NCBI GenBank assembly: GCA_945861715.1
Contig: CAMAVK010000002.1
Coordinates: 198,440 to 262,439 of the forward strand
Source: Candidatus Woesearchaeota archaeon
GTDB taxonomy: Archaea; Nanobdellota; Nanobdellia; Woesearchaeales; GW2011-AR9
Length of the DNA stretch: 64,000 nucleotides
Direction: 5' to 3'
Numbering within the stretch: the first letter of the stretch is position 1; each line of letters starts with the position of its first letter. Below the pieces are notes generated by a model. It worked only from the letters and a program-made list of their open reading frames with translations, ran no database searches and had not been told where the DNA came from. The translations under genes and the position numbers were made by a program. Positions 59,252-64,000 of this stretch are shown one piece after another.

Positions 59252-59848
59252 TTAGCTGACCTTTACGAAAAAGGTGGTTGAGTCGTATGCAATACAACTT
59301 GCTTCTGTGCCTAATGTACAATCAGATCCAACTGGGGCGGAGATTACTTGAGCTTGGTATAAATAGTTTCCAGATGCGCTTCCGGTGGTGGTAATTGTTA
59401 TTGGGATTACATCACCATCGGTTGGAGATAGTTCCTTGTCCACAACATCATTGTAAAAGAAAGTTACTTCATTTGGCATATCCGTTTTTAATCCGGGGGT
59501 GCCGTCTGTATTTTGTTTCTTTAATTCAACGATTTTTATTCCAAATTTGGATGTGGTTGTTCCTGTGTTAACAACACCAATATTGACTGCTTTTGAGTCG
59601 CCACGTTCCATTATTACTTCTCGGTCCACGGATAATTTTTTCCCTGAACTTCTCATGGATTCTAATATTTGGTCTTTAATTTGACTTGATACTTGGGTTG
59701 ATGTATCGGAAAAACTTTTGAATTGGTTTTTAACGAATCCTAAACCAAGTCCTAGAACAGTAAATGCGATTACGACTACTACGATAGCTTCTATGGATAG
59801 ATTGAGTGATGCTTTTTTGGAAAATTTTCTTGGAAATATCATCTGCAT
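59252..59848 (-). CDS. Pilin-like secreted protein
   Basis: A 198-residue protein with KKASLNLSIEAIVVVVIAFTVLGLGLGF at the N-terminus, a type IV pilin-like stalk, and an extracellular beta domain with a C-terminal Cys pair (DCTLGTEASC). It resembles the 56377-56949 protein in layout. Both flank the Cys-rich surface protein and could build one surface structure. The peptidase and assembly ATPase are not in the window. Confidence 0.65.
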   Translation of the reverse strand: MQMIFPRKFSKKASLNLSIEAIVVVVIAFTVLGLGLGFVKNQFKSFSDTSTQVSSQIKDQILESMRSSGKKLSVDREVIMERGDSKAVNIGVVNTGTTTSKFGIKIVELKKQNTDGTPGLKTDMPNEVTFFYNDVVDKELSPTDGDVIPITITTTGSASGNYLYQAQVISAPVGSDCTLGTEASCIAYDSTTFFVKVS

Positions 59849-60030
59849 ACCTCTTTTTTATTGTTACTTAGGGATAAATGATTATTTTTGCCTATAAAAA
59901 GGTTTCGAAAAGGTAGTTTGTGGGATATAGGTTTGTAAGGTTGTGAAAATAGGAGTTGTTGTTTAGGTGAATTTGCTAGGCGGGATAAAGTTGGAGAAGA
60001 AAAAAAAGTATTTTTTAGTTATAGTTGATC

Positions 60031-61155
60031 TTAATTCATGAAGTCGATTCCGAGTTCATTGGACATTTTGGCTTTTCTATTATCTTGATGAGAATTTACT
60101 TCTCCAAAGATGTGTTCTGATCGGACGCCGGTGATGATAATCATTGTCCTTACGGTTCGTTCCAAGTCTTTGTAGATTTGGGCGCCCCAGATGATTTTAG
60201 CTTTTTTGGAGAGTCGTTTGCTAATTGTTTCTACTATTTGGCGTGATTCATCAAGAGTGAGATTTTCTCCACCTGAAATATTGATAAGCGCGCCTGTTGC
60301 GTTTGAAATGTCAATATCAATTAAAGGATTTTCAAGAGCCTTGGTCACTGATTCCATTGCGCGATGTTCTCCGTCTGACTCGCCTACTCCAATCATTGCG
60401 GTTCCACCTTCACTCATGATGGTTTTTACATCGGCAAAATCGAGATTGACTAGTCCTGTTTTAGTAACGAGTTCAGCGATTCCTTTAACTGAATTAGTTA
60501 ATATTTCATCTGCTACTTTGAATGCAGTTTGTAGTGGTAGATGTGGAGCTAATTCTAAGAGTTTTTCGTTTGGAATAACAATGAGGGTATTGACACTTTG
60601 TTCAAGTTTTTCAAGTCCAATCATGGCGTTTTCAAATCTGTGTGAGCCTTCCATACTAAATGGCATGGTTACGATGGCAACAGTGAGAATGTTCATTTTT
60701 CGTGCGATGTGGGCAACGTATGGGGCTGAACCTGTTCCTGTTCCACCACCAAGGCCACAAGTAATGAAAATCAAGTCTGAGCCGTCTAATAATTTTTTTA
60801 TGTCTTGCTCACTTTCTTTTGCTGATTCTTCACCAATTTTCGGGTTTGATCCTGCGCCTAATCCGTGCGTAAGTTCTTTTCCTATGAGCAGTTTTTTATC
60901 GCATGAGGTATAGAGAAGGTCTTGAGCGTCGGTATTAATTGCGATGGTTTCTACTCCTTTAATTCCTACTTCGGAGATTCGGTTAATGGTGTTGTTTCCA
61001 CCGCCGCCGCATCCGATTACTTTAATACGAGTTTTTTGAGAAGCAATGAGGCGTTCGAGTTCTTCGTCGACTTCAATAGTTGCTTTGCCACGAACCATTT
61101 CAGAAGTAGTTATGCCACGCTTGAGCACTTGTCGATCGTCAATATATGTATCCAT
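60031..61155 (-). CDS. ftsZ: Cell division protein FtsZ
   Basis: A 374-residue tubulin-like GTPase that forms the division ring. GTP-binding motifs: VIGCGGGGNNTINRI (about 46), AINTDAQDL, the tubulin signature GGGTGTGSAPYVA (about 140), and the T7 synergy loop NLDFADVKTIM (about 240). An archaeal FtsZ1/2-type N-terminal extension of about 40 residues is present; the C-terminus is short without a clear FtsA-binding tail. GGAG occurs upstream of the ATG. A separate MIT-AAA cluster in the window suggests more than one membrane-remodelling system. Confidence 0.96.
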   Translation of the reverse strand: MDTYIDDRQVLKRGITTSEMVRGKATIEVDEELERLIASQKTRIKVIGCGGGGNNTINRISEVGIKGVETIAINTDAQDLLYTSCDKKLLIGKELTHGLGAGSNPKIGEESAKESEQDIKKLLDGSDLIFITCGLGGGTGTGSAPYVAHIARKMNILTVAIVTMPFSMEGSHRFENAMIGLEKLEQSVNTLIVIPNEKLLELAPHLPLQTAFKVADEILTNSVKGIAELVTKTGLVNLDFADVKTIMSEGGTAMIGVGESDGEHRAMESVTKALENPLIDIDISNATGALINISGGENLTLDESRQIVETISKRLSKKAKIIWGAQIYKDLERTVRTMIIITGVRSEHIFGEVNSHQDNRKAKMSNELGIDFMN

Positions 61156-61255
61156 CCTCGTACCTCTCCTTGTTGTTTTAAGAGTGGTTTTGTTTATAAG
61201 GTTTATTGCGATGTACTATGCGAAATGATGGTGATTGGTGGTGGTTTGTCGTCTA

Positions 61256-61603
61256 TTATTCGTCTGCTCTAGAGCAGGCACTTTTTAGCTGTAATTCACA
61301 GAGGGCTTCCAGATTTAAAGAGAAGGTGAATCTAATGTAATTTGATATGGTACGAGTTTCAAGAACATTGGCTAGAATTATGTCACGGTAGGATACATAC
61401 ATTATCCGGTTATCGGTGACGAGTTGACTATCTCGTGCGAGTTGATAGGAGTCAATTTGGAATCCTATTTTGTCTACTTTATAATTATCTGACACGTAGT
61501 CCCTTATTGCGAGAAAAAAATTATCGATTGTTTCGTAGATTTCTGTGTTTGCATCTGTGTTTGCTGTTATTGGATTTGGGATTGTTGGCGGTGCTGATGT
61601 CAT
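61256..61603 (-). CDS. Small protein of unknown function
   Basis: A 115-residue soluble protein with two helices and strands (VDKIGFQIDSYQLARDSQLV). It is 100 bases upstream of ftsZ on the same strand and 92 bases downstream of cmk, so it may share their transcript. No family recognised. Confidence 0.5.
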   Translation of the reverse strand: MTSAPPTIPNPITANTDANTEIYETIDNFFLAIRDYVSDNYKVDKIGFQIDSYQLARDSQLVTDNRIMYVSYRDIILANVLETRTISNYIRFTFSLNLEALCELQLKSACSRADE

Positions 61604-61695
61604 TTCTATTTTTGAGTTACAGTTTGCATTTTAAGTATTTATGAAGTCCAGTAGTTGTGATGTTTTTTTACGATTTAGACTGCACGGATTGATAA

Positions 61696-62259
61696 TTAGG
61701 CTAAATATTCTTTTAGTTGATCTGCTGCTTCTTGGGCTGTTATTGATCCTGTGTCGATGACTAAATCATAATTTTTGGGATTTAGGTAGTCTACTTCATA
61801 GAGTTTTAAGAGACGTTCTTTATCTTCTTGCATGCGTTTGATGGTGGCTTTTAAAACTTGGTCAATGCTCTGTGGATTGCCTTCGTTTCGCTCGGTGTTT
61901 GTCTTGTTGTTTTTGAGGTCTTCGTATATTCGGTTTGCCCCAATTTCGGGGGATACGGTAATAAAGACTTTTATTGATTTGTGTAGTAAGTGGAATTGTA
62001 TTCTCCCTTCAACGATGATGATATTTGATCGTTCATCTTTTTGTAGAGCTAACCTGGCGACTTGATTGTCTATCTCCTTGTCAATGGATGGGTTTTTTTG
62101 TGCTTCATCAATATATTGTTGTAGTGTTTTGTTTTGTTTTCTTGCATTCTCACGCATTATTTGTCCAACGTAGATTCGTTCTGCTTTAAGGTCGCGTTCT
62201 AGAATTTTTGCGATGGTGCTTTTGCCTGAACCGGGAGTTCCTGAAATAGTAATTATCAT
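61696..62259 (-). CDS. cmk: Cytidylate kinase, archaeal type
   Basis: A 187-residue P-loop NMP kinase that phosphorylates CMP/dCMP. ISGTPGSGKSTIAKILER (Walker A, residues 4-21) is followed by YVGQIMRENARKQNKTLQQYIDEAQ and IIIVEGRI, matching archaeal Cmk; the lid and base-specific part (NRIYEDLKNNKTNTERNEGNPQSI) and a final VIDTGSITAQEAADQL are also typical. It starts the apparent cmk-61256-ftsZ run. ATG preceded by an AT-rich leader. Confidence 0.92.
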   Translation of the reverse strand: MIITISGTPGSGKSTIAKILERDLKAERIYVGQIMRENARKQNKTLQQYIDEAQKNPSIDKEIDNQVARLALQKDERSNIIIVEGRIQFHLLHKSIKVFITVSPEIGANRIYEDLKNNKTNTERNEGNPQSIDQVLKATIKRMQEDKERLLKLYEVDYLNPKNYDLVIDTGSITAQEAADQLKEYLA

Positions 62260-62417
62260 CTTTTCCTCTTTTACTGAGAGCTTAGCATATTTGCAAAGGT
62301 CTCAACTGTATATGCTATTAGGTAGGTCGTATTTATTGTTTGTTGTAGTGTAGAATGCAGAATTGATGTCTTAATATGGATTTTTCGGGTTTGTTGAGAT
62401 AATGAGTTCTTTTATTT

Positions 62418-64000
62418 TTATTCGAAGTCTACATCAAATGAATTTTCTACTAACATGATGTCTCCTTTGTAGATTCTCGCAATTACTTTATGAGGACCGT
62501 GGTATTGTGATTCTTGGTAGGATAGTTGTTGTGCGAAAATAAATGATTGTTTTTCTTTTAAATCATATGGTCCGTATAAATCTGAAAATGCGGTTTTGGT
62601 TTCAGGTTGGTTTTTGGTGAATGTTTTGCTGATGCTAAAGAGTCCCGGCATTGAAGCTGGGTTCTTATTCTGAATGTCTGTTTGGATGACGGGGTTAATT
62701 TGCAGTTCGAAAAAGAACTGATCTGGTGTTTTAATATCTGTAACGGCTCCACCAGTAATCTTGTTGGATTCTTTGGCATAATACTCTTCTAATTTTTCGG
62801 TAAGGTCAGCTGGAACAAATAAGGCGTAGATATCAATTACATTTTTGTCTGTATCTAAATCAATAGCTGTTCCGGTAAATGATTTTTTTTGTGCTTTTTC
62901 TGTCAAGTCTTCTTCAAATACATTTTCTCCCAGCGTGGTGAATTGTATTTTGATTTGTTTTGGGGAACCTAGTCCTTCTTTGATTTCTATTTTTTTGTTT
63001 ATCTTTTCACCAGGTTGCAAGATAATTTGTTCTGGATTTACGACTGTTGCTTTGAGAAGTCGGCCTGCTATAGGATCGTTTGAATAACTGATTTTGGATA
63101 TTTTTTCTGATAAGGATCCTTTTGTTGCTAGTGTTTTTTTGGTTACGATATAATATGGGTCGTCTATATCTTGAAATAATTCAGGTAAGAGTCGCATCTC
63201 TTTTGTTCCAGTATTTTCAAATTGAATTTGAACTTCGAGACTTTTTGTATCTAGTCTTGCGGAGCTGATTTCGCGTTTCAGGAATTTATTTGTGTCAGAT
63301 GCTGTGTATATTTCTTGTGTTGTTTCTTTCGTGTTTTCAGAGGTTTGGTGATTCTTATTTTCAGTTTGTGGTGCTGCTGGTGCAACTGCCGGGGTTTCAG
63401 CTGGTGCTGCTATTGCTGCTGCTGAACTACTACTGCTTCCGCCTCCACTTGTTGTGCTGCTTGAGGGTGCACCCACTTGGACTTCAGTGACGCAGGTTTG
63501 AATTTTTGGTCCGAAATCTTGCGCGAAACCTGCTATTTTAGTACTTACGGTGCTGTTCATTGGGTAGTCTGTACCTGATAAATTTGTATCGGCGTATCCA
63601 TCGCCGTTGTTGTCTTTACCTTTATTACAGTAGTCGTCATATGCGTTTCCACGTGTGGTAATATTTACGCTCCAATTTTGAGTGAGGTTGAATGAGTTGG
63701 TGATGTTTCGAATGTAGTCAGCTTGTGATCCGGGATCATTTGGTCCGCCGTAGTAACTGATGTGATATGTGCTACTGTCTGAGAATGTGTTGTTGTATAT
63801 GATTGTTTCATTGGAACGAATTTGTTCCCATCCGGATGCAAATCGAATTCCCGCAGTGTTATCGTCAAAAGTGGAGTTGGTTATGTTCATGCGGTCACTG
63901 TGATCTAATTCTAGGGCATAGTTACCACTGTTGTCTTCAAATCTGTTATTATGGATGAAGGCATCGTGTGAGATGTAAAAATAGAGAGTTGAGGCTGAGA
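62418..64000 (-). CDS. Parallel beta-helix surface protein, 5' end beyond the window
   Basis: At least 527 residues, open to the right window edge. The visible N-terminal part consists of short N-rich repeats of a right-handed beta helix (FIHNNRFEDNSGNYALELDHS, NITNSTFDDNTAGIRFASG, TIIYNNTFSDSS), as in NosD-type periplasmic or surface proteins. Next comes a Ser/Ala/Pro-rich linker (about 145-195 of the last 490 residues) and a beta-rich C-terminal domain with several Ig-like strands. It is probably a cell-envelope glycoprotein. Minus-strand N/T/Q bias partly reflects strand skew. Confidence 0.75.
   Translation of the reverse strand, partial: SASTLYFYISHDAFIHNNRFEDNSGNYALELDHSDRMNITNSTFDDNTAGIRFASGWEQIRSNETIIYNNTFSDSSTYHISYYGGPNDPGSQADYIRNITNSFNLTQNWSVNITTRGNAYDDYCNKGKDNNGDGYADTNLSGTDYPMNSTVSTKIAGFAQDFGPKIQTCVTEVQVGAPSSSTTSGGGSSSSSAAAIAAPAETPAVAPAAPQTENKNHQTSENTKETTQEIYTASDTNKFLKREISSARLDTKSLEVQIQFENTGTKEMRLLPELFQDIDDPYYIVTKKTLATKGSLSEKISKISYSNDPIAGRLLKATVVNPEQIILQPGEKINKKIEIKEGLGSPKQIKIQFTTLGENVFEEDLTEKAQKKSFTGTAIDLDTDKNVIDIYALFVPADLTEKLEEYYAKESNKITGGAVTDIKTPDQFFFELQINPVIQTDIQNKNPASMPGLFSISKTFTKNQPETKTAFSDLYGPYDLKEKQSFIFAQQLSYQESQYHGPHKVIARIYKGDIMLVENSFDVDFE

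Overview
The window is a 64 kb piece of an archaeal chromosome, most likely from a small-genome DPANN lineage of the Woesearchaeota/Pacearchaeota type. The archaeal identity rests on Spt5, LSm plus eL37, an eL41-like peptide, translin, archaeal SRP54, TruD, an archaeal cytidylate kinase, archaeal-length TpiA, FtsZ, a singlet histone fold, METTL5-like and NMD3-like proteins, and bulge-helix-bulge introns. The DPANN placement is an inference from the many short coiled-coil, zinc-ribbon and winged-helix proteins without obvious function. Genes are tightly packed, AT-rich, and found on both strands.

Layout. 0-9 kb: Spt5 end, eL37/LSm, translin, P-loop kinase, phosphoesterase, Nudix, SRP54, and a LysRS-like catalytic domain without an anticodon domain. 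9-12.6 kb: NYN nuclease, tRNA-Arg with two introns, membrane protein, ExoIII, K+ channel. 12.6-15.6 kb: a 2 kb LamG/polysaccharide-deacetylase insertion flanked by an intact gene and a decayed copy of that gene's 3' end. 16-25.4 kb: tRNA-Ser, a cluster with two MIT-like proteins (one fused to a Vps4/CdvC-type AAA ATPase), tRNA-Met, RsuA-type pseudouridine synthase, HIT, TruD, a histone-fold protein, and a pair of coiled-coil/proline-rich proteins. 25.5-33.2 kb: Lrp regulator, YbaK-like protein plus AsnRS, an AT-rich DUF4375/TPR island, oligoribonuclease, a possible PP-loop enzyme, eL41-like peptide. 34.2-39.0 kb: the rRNA operon 16S - tRNA-Ala - 23S. The 16S gene carries a 107-nt intron inside the universal GATTAGATACCC site. 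39.5-54.5 kb: YbaK-type deacylase, a second RsuA-type enzyme, a membrane protein/HTH pair, a structured intergenic element, a possible diadenylate cyclase, a tandem Lrp regulator, a secreted Lon-like protease, NMD3-like protein, SppA with a pentameric ligand-gated channel homologue, AlkD, and a METTL5-like enzyme. 55-64 kb: tRNA-Tyr with two introns, TpiA, two pilin-like proteins, a large Cys-rich surface protein, FtsZ, Cmk, and a beta-helix surface protein that runs off the right edge.

Two large-scale patterns stand out. First, all five tRNA genes are interrupted, two of them twice, so expression of this region depends heavily on the splicing endonuclease. Second, the + strand is strongly enriched in G+T regardless of coding direction. 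Plus-strand proteins are therefore rich in V/G/F/L/C, and minus-strand proteins in N/Q/T/H/K/P. Three stretches break this skew (about 0.54-1.46, 12.93-14.93 and 28.1-29.6 kb) and look recently acquired or rearranged. No origin, CRISPR array, insertion sequence with transposase, or 5S rRNA was seen.
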